From CAWJFJ01 sp963800065 (GTDB lineage Bacteria; Actinomycetota; Acidimicrobiia; Acidimicrobiales; UBA8190): 64,000 nucleotides of DNA. Within the stretch, counting starts at the first letter, position 1; every line of letters begins with the position of its first letter. A program made the translations under genes and the position numbers. Shown here piece by piece: positions 17,982 through 25,988 of the stretch. The stretch covers positions 372,001 through 436,000 of the forward strand of contig CAWCZO010000008.1 of the NCBI GenBank assembly GCA_963800065.1, written 5' to 3'. Under the pieces are notes generated by a model, which saw only the letters and a list, made by a program, of their open reading frames with translations, ran no database searches and was not told the DNA's origin.

Positions 17982-18322
17982 GGTTTCTCCTTGCTCGCCT
18001 CTCCCTCGTTCAGGACGTCGCCCAGGCGGTCCAGGCGGGCCTCCCAGCCCCGGCGCCGATCGGTGATCCACTGTTCGGCGGCGGTCATGGCTGCGCGCTC
18101 GATCCGGCACATGCGCGTCCTCCCGACCTTCTTGGTCTTCACCACCCCGCACGCTTCGAGGACCTGCACGTGCTGGACGACGGCCGCAAGGGACATGGCC
18201 AGGGGCTCTGCCAGTTCACTGACCGAGGCGGGTCCCAAGGTGAGCCGTTCCACCATGGTCCGTCTGCTCGTGTCGGCCAATGCCTGAAATGTCCGATCCA
18301 GGTCGATCGCTCGGTCAAGCAT
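17978..18322 (-). CDS. ArsR-family transcriptional regulator
   Basis: A 114-residue winged-helix protein: DRTFQALADTSRRTMVERL and the recognition helix region PLAMSLAAVVQHVQVLEACG. No cysteine metal site is present (only Cys residues near VQVLEACGVV and RMCRI), so it is more like the SRPBCC-linked ArsR group than a metal sensor. The ATG at 18322 was chosen because a -35/-10 pair ends seven bases upstream, implying a leaderless message; an in-frame TTG at 18358 would fall inside that promoter. Confidence 0.87.
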   Translation of the reverse strand: MLDRAIDLDRTFQALADTSRRTMVERLTLGPASVSELAEPLAMSLAAVVQHVQVLEACGVVKTKKVGRTRMCRIERAAMTAAEQWITDRRRGWEARLDRLGDVLNEGEASKEKP

Positions 18323-18361
18323 GTACTTGAGTATGTGGTCAACGGCTACTACAGTCAAGTA
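18323..18361 (-). promoter_or_regulatory. ArsR promoter and operator palindrome; leaderless start
   Basis: On the minus strand TTGACT (18358-18353 region) and CATACT are separated by 17 bases, and the -10 ends seven bases before the ATG of arsR, so transcription would start at or next to the initiation codon. The arms TACTTGA (18324-18330) and TCAAGTA (18355-18361) on the plus strand form an inverted repeat that frames the promoter. Autorepression by the ArsR protein is the likely role. Confidence 0.6.
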
Positions 18362-18897
18362 CCTTCTTTAGTGTTCACCACCATCGCCTGCGGTGGATCC
18401 CAATCCGGTTCGGCCGGTTGGACGCGCCGGCTTCATACTTCGAGTCGATCGCCATGCGTCTGATTCGAACTGAAAAGGCATCGTCTCGTTCTCCATCGTG
18501 ACGGTCCGCGCCCAGGCGAAGTTGGCGGGACCGTGGGTGACGCCGCCGATGAGCAACCGGCGTCGTGTGTGGCTCGGTGACGAGGAGCAGTGCAGGGTCT
18601 TGAGTTTCACCGACTCACAGAGCAGGTCGCAGGCGACAGTAGGGGAGGCCTGGATCCGCATGAAGGGCGCCGGGTGTCGCGTGGGGGGCCCGGCCGGGAA
18701 CAGGGGCGATGGTGCGGCGGACTCGTGGTCGAGAGGGCGATTCCGAGCCCCATGAGTTCGCCGAGGATCCGCCCGGCGTCAGGCGGTTGGTGGCTAGCGG
18801 ACCCGTTGCTAGGCTGGGTATGGCCAGAAGTCGTGACGAATACTCGCGGAGGTGGAAAGTTGCGGCACGCTCTCCGATGCAGCCACTCTGGATCCCG
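18362..18897. other. Gene-free stretch between divergent genes
   Basis: About 535 bases between the ArsR promoter and the start chosen at 18898. Open frames cross it on both strands, but none has a recognisable domain, a ribosome-binding site or a plausible protein composition. If the upper gene started at an upstream in-frame ATG (18709, 18820 or 18877), part of this stretch would be coding; the conserved N-terminus of that family begins at 18898. Confidence 0.5.
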
Positions 18898-20310
18898 ATG
18901 AGAGGGATCCTGAGTTACGCCGCCTATATCCCGTACGGCCGACTCCAACGCAAGGACGTCGCCACCGTCTTCGGCGGCGCTTCCGGGCGGGGTCAGCGGA
19001 CCGTGGCCTCGTTCGACGAGGACACCACCACCATGGGGTTCGAGGCCGCCCGTCTGGCGCTGAGGTCTATCGGTGGGGCGACGCCTGACGCACTGTGGTT
19101 CGCAACCGCTGATCCCGCCTACGCCGAGAAGACCAATGCCACGGCGATCCACGCCGCCCTACGCCTCGATCCTACGGTACCGGTCATGGACGTGAACGGG
19201 GCCGTACGCTCTGGGATCGGAGCCTTCCTCACCGCCGCGCGTGGTGTCGACGAGGTGCTTGTCGTGGCTGCCGGCATGAGGGGCGGTCTGCCGATGAGCG
19301 CCGATGAAGCTGAGGGCGGCGACGGTGCTGCCGCGCTGCTCGTGGGCAACGAGAACGACGGCCCGGTGATCGCCGAGTACCTCGGAAGTGCGTCGGAGAC
19401 CGAGGAGTTCGTTGATCGCTGGCGGACTCCTGGCTCACCGCGATCGCGGCGGTGGGAGGAGCGCTTCGGCGAGACGGTGTATGTGCCCATGGCGGAGCGG
19501 GCCTGGAACGCGGCGCTCAAGACGTGTGAACTGAGCCCTGAGCAGGTCGACGTCGCCGTCGTCACCGGTACCCACTCCCGGGCGGTGAGGGCGGCGGCAG
19601 GCAAGCTCGGTGCCAAATCGGTCGCCGACAATCTCGATGCCGTAGTAGGCAACACCGGAGCCGGACACTTCGGCGTCGTGCTCGCCGACGTGCTCGACAA
19701 GGCTGCGCCCGATACGACGATCGCGGTGGTGGTACTGGCTGATGGCGTCGATGTCCTCCTGTTCCGGACTACCGCGGCCGTTGCAGCGTTCTCCCGAGCC
19801 AAGTCGGTGGCCGATCAGATCGCGCGTAACGCCATGGTCCCTTACGGCAAATTCTTGACATGGCGGAACATGGTCGACGTCGAGCCACCCAACCGGCCGA
19901 CCCCCAATCGACCGTCATCAGCAGCAGCGGCCCGCTCGACGGACTGGAAGTTCGGATTCGTTGGCTCTCGTGATCGGCAAACCGGCATCGTCCATCTGCC
20001 GCCGCAACGGGTGGGGATCTACGGCGGTACGACGGACGACATGGAGCAGGTACCGGAGTCGGAGACGTTGGCGACGGTCACTACTTTCACTGTCGACAGG
20101 CTCATCTACTCGGAGAGCCCGCCAGTGATATTCGCGGTGCTCGATTTCGACGGCGGTGGACGCTTTCCGTGCCAGCTGACCGACTGCGATGTCGACGACG
20201 TAAAGGTGGGCACGCGGGTGGAGATGACTCTCCGCCGGCTTTTTACCGCCGACGGGATCCACAATTACTTCTGGAAAGCTCGTCCGATCGGAGCAGAGGA
20301 GTCACAGTGA
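18898..20310 (+). CDS. HMG-CoA synthase-like / DUF35 (OB-fold, acyl-CoA binding) fusion protein
   Basis: A 470-residue protein. Residues 1-330 follow the thiolase-like KAS III/HMG-CoA synthase fold (MRGILSYAAYIPYGRLQRKDV at the start, GGDGAAALLVGN and VGNTGAGHFGVVLADVL later). The segment DVNGAVRSGIGAF lies where the catalytic Cys would be, and no Cys is there, so this domain may not be a condensing enzyme. Residues about 365-470 are a DUF35-type OB fold (TGIVHLPPQRVGIYG, FPCQLTDCDVDDVKVGTRVEMTL). The GTG start of the thiolase gene overlaps its stop, implying a complex. Confidence 0.82.
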   Translation: MRGILSYAAYIPYGRLQRKDVATVFGGASGRGQRTVASFDEDTTTMGFEAARLALRSIGGATPDALWFATADPAYAEKTNATAIHAALRLDPTVPVMDVNGAVRSGIGAFLTAARGVDEVLVVAAGMRGGLPMSADEAEGGDGAAALLVGNENDGPVIAEYLGSASETEEFVDRWRTPGSPRSRRWEERFGETVYVPMAERAWNAALKTCELSPEQVDVAVVTGTHSRAVRAAAGKLGAKSVADNLDAVVGNTGAGHFGVVLADVLDKAAPDTTIAVVVLADGVDVLLFRTTAAVAAFSRAKSVADQIARNAMVPYGKFLTWRNMVDVEPPNRPTPNRPSSAAAARSTDWKFGFVGSRDRQTGIVHLPPQRVGIYGGTTDDMEQVPESETLATVTTFTVDRLIYSESPPVIFAVLDFDGGGRFPCQLTDCDVDDVKVGTRVEMTLRRLFTADGIHNYFWKARPIGAEESQ

Positions 20311-21497
20311 GCTCGAACGGAATTAAAGACCGCGTTGCCATTGTCGGCATGTCGTGCACACCGTTCCGGGAGCACTTCGATCGTGGTCGTGACGACCTTT
20401 TGATCGACGCGGCCGACGAGGTGCTGGCATCGGTCGGCGTCTCGAAGCAGGATATCGATGCCTACTGGATGGGCATGGCGGTTTCGGGAAGCTCTGGGAT
20501 CGTGCTCGCCTCGGCACTCAAGCTTCAAGGGAAGCCGGTGACGCGCGTCGAGAACTACTGCGCCACCGGGTCGGAGGCACTGCGCCAAGCGTCCTATGCT
20601 GTGGCGAGCGGTGCCTACGACATCGCAATGGCTATCGGCTGCGACAAGTTCAAGGACACCGGATTCGCCGGCACCAATGCCAGCCTTCCGCCCAATGACG
20701 GCACCGCCCGGACCTTGACGGCGGCAGCGATGTATTCGATGATCCTGCCGGCGTATGCCAAGAAGTACGGCGTCGACCCAGCCGAGTTGCGACTGGCGGC
20801 GGCCAAGATCGCCGAGAAGAACCATCGAAACGGTGCCCGTAACCCGCGGGCGCAGTTTCGCAAGGAAGTGTCAGCGGAGGACATTTGCAAGATGGCCGCC
20901 GTTGCCGGGGAACTCTCGGTATTCGATTGTGCTGGCGTGGCCGACGGCGCCGCAGCGGCCATTGTCGTTCGATCCGAGGACGCCCATCGATATACGGACA
21001 AGCCGTTGTACATCAAGGGCATGTCGGTTGTTGCCGGCGACGGGTCCGGTCTTGTGGACCCGAACTACGATTTCACCACATTCCCCGAGGTGGTCCTGGC
21101 TGCCGAAGACGCGTACAAACAGGCGGGCATCGACGATCCCCGCTCCCAGGTTGCCATGGCAGAGGTTCACGACTGCTTTACGCCGACGGAGCTCGTGCTG
21201 ATGGAGGACCTATGCTTCGCCGAGCGGGGTACGGCGTGGAAGGAGGTACTCGCCGGGACGTTTGCACTCGACGGCAGTCTCCCCGTCAATACAGACGGTG
21301 GCCTGAAGAGCTTCGGGCACCCCGTTGGTGCTTCGGGTTTGCGCATGCACTACGAGTGCTGGCTCCAATTGAGGGGCGAGGCGCCCGATGACCGGCGTAT
21401 CGCCAACGACCGCAAACTCGCAGTGGTGCACAATCTCGGGGGCTACCCGGGTGAGATGGTCTCGTTCGTATCGGTCGTGGGCACCGAGCTGGGCTGA
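20307..21497 (+). CDS. Thiolase-family (acetyl-CoA acetyltransferase / SCP-x-like) protein
   Basis: A 396-residue thiolase. The nucleophilic Cys is in ENYCATGSEALRQA, HDCFTPTELVLMEDL carries the second conserved Cys/His region and GGLKSFGHPVGASG the catalytic His. It lacks the long loop of degradative thiolases and resembles the SCP-x/Ltp group, whose members work with a DUF35 partner. GTG 20307 overlaps the previous stop and is preceded by GAGGAG. With the upstream protein it could form a thiolase-DUF35 complex for C-C bond formation or cleavage on an acyl-CoA. Confidence 0.88.
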   Translation: MSSNGIKDRVAIVGMSCTPFREHFDRGRDDLLIDAADEVLASVGVSKQDIDAYWMGMAVSGSSGIVLASALKLQGKPVTRVENYCATGSEALRQASYAVASGAYDIAMAIGCDKFKDTGFAGTNASLPPNDGTARTLTAAAMYSMILPAYAKKYGVDPAELRLAAAKIAEKNHRNGARNPRAQFRKEVSAEDICKMAAVAGELSVFDCAGVADGAAAAIVVRSEDAHRYTDKPLYIKGMSVVAGDGSGLVDPNYDFTTFPEVVLAAEDAYKQAGIDDPRSQVAMAEVHDCFTPTELVLMEDLCFAERGTAWKEVLAGTFALDGSLPVNTDGGLKSFGHPVGASGLRMHYECWLQLRGEAPDDRRIANDRKLAVVHNLGGYPGEMVSFVSVVGTELG

Positions 21498-21528
21498 CCG
21501 CACCTGCCGGCTTGCGTAATTCCGTAGC

Positions 21529-21560
21529 GCGGCCGCTGGATGGAACTTCCAGCAGCCCGC
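21529..21560. terminator. Two-step hairpin between convergent genes
   Basis: GCTGGA (21535-21540) pairs with TCCAGC (21548-21553) around a 7-base loop, and the outer GCGG (21529-21532) pairs with CCGC (21557-21560). It lies between the thiolase gene and the convergent oxidoreductase gene ending at 21590. A bidirectional terminator is the simplest reading. Confidence 0.5.
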
Positions 21561-21589
21561 GTTGGCATCGCTTGGCGACCAATGGGTAG

Positions 21590-22681
21590 CTACTCGAGCG
21601 ACGCCGGATCTACGCCTGCACCGCCACGGGCGCTGCTCGCGTAGGCAGCCAGGGCGAAGCGCAGCACATCGACGGCCTCGTCGCCGCTCCACAGCATGGG
21701 CCCTTCGCCCGTGTGGAGCCAGCGGAGCCAATGGCGCCCGGAGTCACGGAAGCTGCTGGCCCAGTCGTCGTCGAGGGCGTGGTAGGAGCGCATCTCCCCA
21801 TCAGCGTAGACCTCGAGGCTCGGCTGCTGGATGCCTCGACCCGTGCACCGGTTCACCCGAGCGTAGCCGCGCCGCCCTGTCACCTCCCAACGTTCGTCGT
21901 TGGTGTAGTAGTCGGACCGGAGATACATGTCGATCGCCAGGGTGATATCCCACACCCCCCGCACCCCGTCGTCGTGCTCCCACACAATGGTGCTGGGGGC
22001 GTCCATCTCGATGCCGGGCACAATCTCAGTGGCCCCCACCCAGGCTCGCACCTCACGGACCGGGCCGAAGAGCCAGATGGCTGTGGCGAGCTTGTGCCAC
22101 CCGTCGTCGAAAACGAGGATGCCGCGTCCTGACCGCATCTGCTGAAATTGCCACTCGTAACTGCTGGTCGGGACGTCCCAGCCCCCGCGCCCGCTACCCA
22201 CCATCTTCATGTGGTAGCCGCTGACCGCCCCCAACGCGCCCGAGGCCACGACGTCTCTCAGTCTGACCAGCGGCTCGTAGAAGATGTAGTTCTCCATGAC
22301 CCTCAGTTGCCGGTCATTGGCAATGGCGGCGGCGAGCATTCTCCCGGCGTCAGCCAGGCCATTGCACATCGGCTTCTGCAGGTTGACGTGCCACCCATGG
22401 TCGAGAAGTTCGATCACGCCCTGCGTGTGCAGCGGGATCGGTAGCAACGCCTCGACGGCGTCAACCTCGAGATTGCTGGCCGCCAGCTGGGCCACCGAGG
22501 CGAAGGTGCGCGCACCGGGCCAGTCCGCCTGACGCTGGGTGCGCCGTTCCTCGCTCGGGTCCACCAGGGCCACCACTTCGACGTCGGGATTGTCGACGTA
22601 GGCGCGCATATTCAGGTCGTAGATCCGACCGAGCCCCACGAAGGCGGCTCGAACAGGCCGGTTGTAGGGGGTGAAGCTCAT
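21590..22681 (-). CDS. Gfo/Idh/MocA-family NAD(P)-dependent oxidoreductase
   Basis: A 363-residue protein with an N-terminal Rossmann domain (AAFVGLGRIYDLNMRAY), the EALLPIPLHTQGVIELLDHGWHVNLQKPM segment that carries the catalytic Lys of the EKP motif (here QKP), and a C-terminal GFO_IDH_MocA domain. Members oxidise sugars, inositols or related polyols. The ATG overlaps the stop of the VOC gene (ATGA). The longer open frame upstream of 22681 is a shadow of that VOC gene. Substrate unknown. Confidence 0.87.
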   Translation of the reverse strand: MSFTPYNRPVRAAFVGLGRIYDLNMRAYVDNPDVEVVALVDPSEERRTQRQADWPGARTFASVAQLAASNLEVDAVEALLPIPLHTQGVIELLDHGWHVNLQKPMCNGLADAGRMLAAAIANDRQLRVMENYIFYEPLVRLRDVVASGALGAVSGYHMKMVGSGRGGWDVPTSSYEWQFQQMRSGRGILVFDDGWHKLATAIWLFGPVREVRAWVGATEIVPGIEMDAPSTIVWEHDDGVRGVWDITLAIDMYLRSDYYTNDERWEVTGRRGYARVNRCTGRGIQQPSLEVYADGEMRSYHALDDDWASSFRDSGRHWLRWLHTGEGPMLWSGDEAVDVLRFALAAYASSARGGAGVDPASLE

Positions 22682-23055
22682 CCCAACCCCGTCTCCTGTT
22701 GTAGTTCCACGGTGTTCCCCGCTGGGTCGCTGATCCAGATCTGTACCGTACCCGCGCCCTGCACGGCTCGGATGTACTCGATGCCGCGTGCCTCGAGTTC
22801 GGTCACAGCTGCGTCGAGGTCCTCGACGGTGACGCAGAAGTGGTGGCCGGTGGGGTCGATGGAGTTGCCTGTCGGAAGCGCCCCCACAAGATGGAGTTCC
22901 TGGTCTCCCACGACGTGCCAATGTCCGGGTACTCCGGGGATCTCGGGTCGGTGTTTGTCCCCGAGGCCCAGGACGTCGCCATAGAAAGCGGTCATCTCAT
23001 CGAGCGGGACGCCGTTGGCGTTCACCGATACGTGTTGGAAGCGCGTCACCTTCAT
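22678..23055 (-). CDS. VOC-superfamily (glyoxalase-like) protein
   Basis: A 125-residue VOC protein: VTRFQHVSVNANGVPLDEMTAFYGDVLGL, GHHFCVTVEDLDAAVTEL and ISDPAGNTVELQQ. His in FQHVSV, His in GHHFCV and Glu in VELQQ are in the positions of VOC metal ligands, so a metal site is likely intact. AAGGAG lies upstream of ATG 23055, which is preferred over an ATG 15 bases earlier. It is the first gene of a two-gene operon with the oxidoreductase. Confidence 0.87.
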   Translation of the reverse strand: MKVTRFQHVSVNANGVPLDEMTAFYGDVLGLGDKHRPEIPGVPGHWHVVGDQELHLVGALPTGNSIDPTGHHFCVTVEDLDAAVTELEARGIEYIRAVQGAGTVQIWISDPAGNTVELQQETGLG

Positions 23056-23740
23056 GTGGGCTCCTTGCATTGGATATGAGGGAAGTCAACCGCGGCCGGT
23101 GACGTCCGTCAGTGTCTCCGCCGATTTTCCCACCAGTATGGGACGCTGAAAACGAGCGGACCGCGTGAAGTTCGAGCAGGCACAAGTGTCTGGATGGAGA
23201 TAGCACACGAGGCTCGCCCCCAAAGAATCTCCTGGTGAGGAGCGATGTTGCCGACATGGCCCTCCGAGGTGCTCCGCAGCGACGGCCGCGATCCGTGCCC
23301 CGATCTGCACCCGCCATCAGACCTCGGGGGCCCGGATGAGGCTCGAACTCCGTCCGTCGTGGTCATGATCGTCTCGTCGGCCGTGCTCCATTTCGGACCA
23401 CGCGTTCGAGTCCCCCTGACGTCTTTTGAGGGACCACCCACCGGCGACCATCGGTTTCGCTGAGACCGGAACACGCAGCCCCATGGGCTGTCCAGGTACC
23501 GCTTTCCGGACGCCCGCTCCCGGTCTCCGCCGAAGCTGGACTCGGACCAGGGCCACAGCGAATAGCAAGACCCTGAACGTCACGCAGACCCGAACGTCAC
23601 GAACAGACAGGTGCCGAGCACGGCCGATCAGGCCTGAGCGTTCGTGGCTGGGCCAGATCGTCCACACGGTCCGAGCCGTCGAACCCCAGTCGCAGCCGGT
23701 TCAGGGACAAGACCGAAGCCGACGGAGCTAGTGTCCGGAC
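23056..23740. other. Gene-free stretch between divergent genes
   Basis: About 685 bases without a credible gene. Several open frames of 70-120 codons cross it on both strands but have arginine-rich, domain-free translations typical of noncoding high-G+C DNA. The segment GTTCGAGTCC near 23408 resembles a tRNA T-loop, but the flanking bases do not pair. The promoters of the VOC operon and of the secreted propeller gene should lie here. Confidence 0.5.
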
Positions 23741-25231
23741 ATGGATCGGAGAGATACTCCGAGGCGCTCTGTGGTCCGAAATGAGAGTCGGATCCGACGG
23801 CCCCGGCGGCGCGCGTCGAGGCTCATGGCACTGTCAGGGGTAGCGGTAGCGGTCCTCTCCTTTGCGACAATCGCTTCCGCAGCTCAGGCCCGCGCCTTGA
23901 GGTCTGGCCATGTCACCAAGTGGGCACGGGTGGGCATCACCTACTCGGTCGGACCGATCAGCGATGTCAGCGTCGGCTGTCCTGGCACCGGAGACATCTC
24001 GGAGGCGGTGGATCGCACGCGCTACTACGTATATCAGGAATTCGAGGGCTGCGACCACGACAACGGTATCGGCTTTGCTCGTTCCATCAACGGCGGCGAT
24101 AGTTACACAAAAGCTGTGGCGCTCCCCGATTCGGGCGGTGGCTGGGATCCTTGGTTAGCGGTCGCGCCCGACGGCACTCTGTACGCCGGATTCATGAACA
24201 CGATCGACTACAGCACTTACCCCGTCATCGATGTGTCGCACGACTACGGCCAGACGTTCCACATCGAGCAGTCGCTGCGGCCGGACCGGACCCGCAACTG
24301 GGGCGATGCGGACTACCTTGCGGTCGGGTCGAACGGCACGCTCTACGTGGCGTGGGACTATGGTCCGTTCAACTCGGAGGTCAAGTCGAAGTGCAGCCCG
24401 AACGGGAGTTGCTGGGCCACCAATGGCGACCTAAACGTGGTTGTCCAGAGCTCGACAAACGACGCGCAGACGTTCACGCCGATGTCCGTCGTCAGCCCTG
24501 ACTACCCCGACGGCGGTGCCGATGAGGGCGACGTGATAGTCGCACCCGACGGCGCCATCGATGTGCTCTACCAAGGCTACGCCGTCCTGAGCAGGCGCAC
24601 CCTGGAGCTCGCCCACGGCTACGAGTACTTCACCAGTTCAACCGACGGGGGCAAGACGTGGTCGGCGCCGGTCCAGGTCGGTGCCAGCGCCGGCCAGATG
24701 ACCGTCAACGAATGGTGGAACGACTTATCGATCGCCACCGACTCCTCCGGCGATCTCTACGCGTCGTGGGACACCCAGGGGAAGGTCGGGAGCCAGAACA
24801 CGGACACCGGCTGGTTGTCGTTTTCCGCCGACGGCGGCACGGATTGGTCCGCTCCGGTCCAGGCCACGCCGGACCAGAAGGATGTGCCTCACATCATGGA
24901 GGTCGCCGGTGGCGGGCCGGGCCGGTCCTACGTGGGTTGGCTGAGCAGTAGCGACCCGCGGGGCTACGCCCTCTACCTAAGGACGTTCTCCGTCGGGGCC
25001 GACGGCGGCGCTGGAGGATGGCTGTCCGATGCCGTGCGGATCTCGCAGAAATTCGGTAACCCGAACACCTTTCCGGGCGACACTTTCGGGATCACGACCT
25101 TCTCAGCGACCGACTTGGCGATCAGCTGGGGCAGCGCCATCCCGGGTTCGACCCATAAGTCCTCGGTGTTCGCCGCGCCTGTCAGAGTGCTGATCGGTGT
25201 CAAGGCATCCATGAAGTCAGGCGCTCGATAG
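23741..25231 (+). CDS. Secreted sialidase-like beta-propeller protein with Asp-box repeats
   Basis: A 496-residue protein with a basic N-terminus, a hydrophobic signal segment (LMALSGVAVAVLSFATIASA) and then about 450 residues of propeller. At least four Asp-box-like turns are visible: SINGGDSYTKAV, SHDYGQTF, STDGGKTWSAPV and SADGGTDWSAPV. This is the BNR/sialidase superfamily fold. The Arg triad and Tyr/Glu pair of true sialidases cannot be assigned, so a glycan-binding or other hydrolase role is equally possible. It is exported, most likely outside the membrane. Confidence 0.78.
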   Translation: MDRRDTPRRSVVRNESRIRRPRRRASRLMALSGVAVAVLSFATIASAAQARALRSGHVTKWARVGITYSVGPISDVSVGCPGTGDISEAVDRTRYYVYQEFEGCDHDNGIGFARSINGGDSYTKAVALPDSGGGWDPWLAVAPDGTLYAGFMNTIDYSTYPVIDVSHDYGQTFHIEQSLRPDRTRNWGDADYLAVGSNGTLYVAWDYGPFNSEVKSKCSPNGSCWATNGDLNVVVQSSTNDAQTFTPMSVVSPDYPDGGADEGDVIVAPDGAIDVLYQGYAVLSRRTLELAHGYEYFTSSTDGGKTWSAPVQVGASAGQMTVNEWWNDLSIATDSSGDLYASWDTQGKVGSQNTDTGWLSFSADGGTDWSAPVQATPDQKDVPHIMEVAGGGPGRSYVGWLSSSDPRGYALYLRTFSVGADGGAGGWLSDAVRISQKFGNPNTFPGDTFGITTFSATDLAISWGSAIPGSTHKSSVFAAPVRVLIGVKASMKSGAR

Positions 25232-25257
25232 GTCGTAAAGGACAGTCGTAAAGGACA
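25232..25257. repeat. Tandem 13-bp direct repeat
   Basis: The 13 bases GTCGTAAAGGACA occur twice in immediate succession, directly after the stop codon of the propeller gene. Two exact copies in a row suggest slippage or a duplicated protein-binding site; nothing more can be said. Confidence 0.8.
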
Positions 25258-25309
25258 CCTGGTGGACGAATTCGCCCGGCTTTCCTCCCGGCACGGAGGG
25301 CAGACGTGA

Positions 25310-25987
25310 TTAAAACCCAAGCGGTTCATTCACCAAGATCGCTGTGATGCGGCCGGGAGCGATCGCCTTGTTGATGACAAGGACATTGTTCACTCCGCTG
25401 GGAACGCCATAGGCTTGCTTCGCCCGCCGATCCTCGAGAGGAAAGCAATAGTCATAGATGCGTCGCAGTCCTGTATGGAAATCGGGAACAAGTTTCTGGC
25501 CACCAATGACGAGGATCACGTGACCCGCTCCGGATGCGATCGGACCGAGTTGGCTTCCGCTCGCCGACGCGAAAAGAAGCGAACCCTCCTGCGTCAGGGC
25601 GTGGACGCTACCGACCACCCAATCGGGCGAAGCTGACAGCTGCCGCATCTCACGCCCCTGCATTTCTCGATCCATCTGGTAGAGACGGGGTCGAAGCGGT
25701 TGATACTGCCCCGATCGTTCGATGTCTTCGGCGACACCGATGACTTCGAGCGTGCGGGAGGTGTTGTTGTAAACCTCGGCGCCCACCGGGAGGATGGACC
25801 GCACCGCCTCTCTCGCCTCTTCGGCGGAGTCGACCACAGAGCATGTTATTCCATTGCGTTCAAGGGCGCCGGCCACGGCGCGGATCTGCGTTGTTGAGGC
25901 CATCCGAGAGAACTCTGCCTCTGCATCCTTGCTAGGACCCACCGCCGACGAGTTCCCGGCCAGACCGGTAGGCGGTGAGTCATCCAC
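25310..25987 (-). CDS. LUD-domain (LutC/DUF162-like) protein
   Basis: A 225-residue protein of the LUD family, related to the LutB/LutC lactate-utilisation proteins. LPVGAEVYNNTSRTLEVIGV, VVGSVHALTQEGSLLFASASGSQLGPI and VILVIGGQKLVPDFHTGLRRI are the characteristic blocks. It lacks ferredoxin cysteines, so it is the LutC type. GTG 25987 is one base after the stop of the reductase gene, so the two are co-transcribed. A redox or organic-acid role is plausible; ATG 25903 is a possible shorter start. Confidence 0.85.
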   Translation of the reverse strand: MDDSPPTGLAGNSSAVGPSKDAEAEFSRMASTTQIRAVAGALERNGITCSVVDSAEEAREAVRSILPVGAEVYNNTSRTLEVIGVAEDIERSGQYQPLRPRLYQMDREMQGREMRQLSASPDWVVGSVHALTQEGSLLFASASGSQLGPIASGAGHVILVIGGQKLVPDFHTGLRRIYDYCFPLEDRRAKQAYGVPSGVNNVLVINKAIAPGRITAILVNEPLGF

Positions 25988-25988
25988 G

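Noticed and set aside
23390..23420. GTTCGAGTCC, resembling a tRNA T-arm, in the gene-free stretch
   Set aside because: The bases around the loop do not form a 5-bp T stem, and no acceptor, D or anticodon arm can be drawn upstream.
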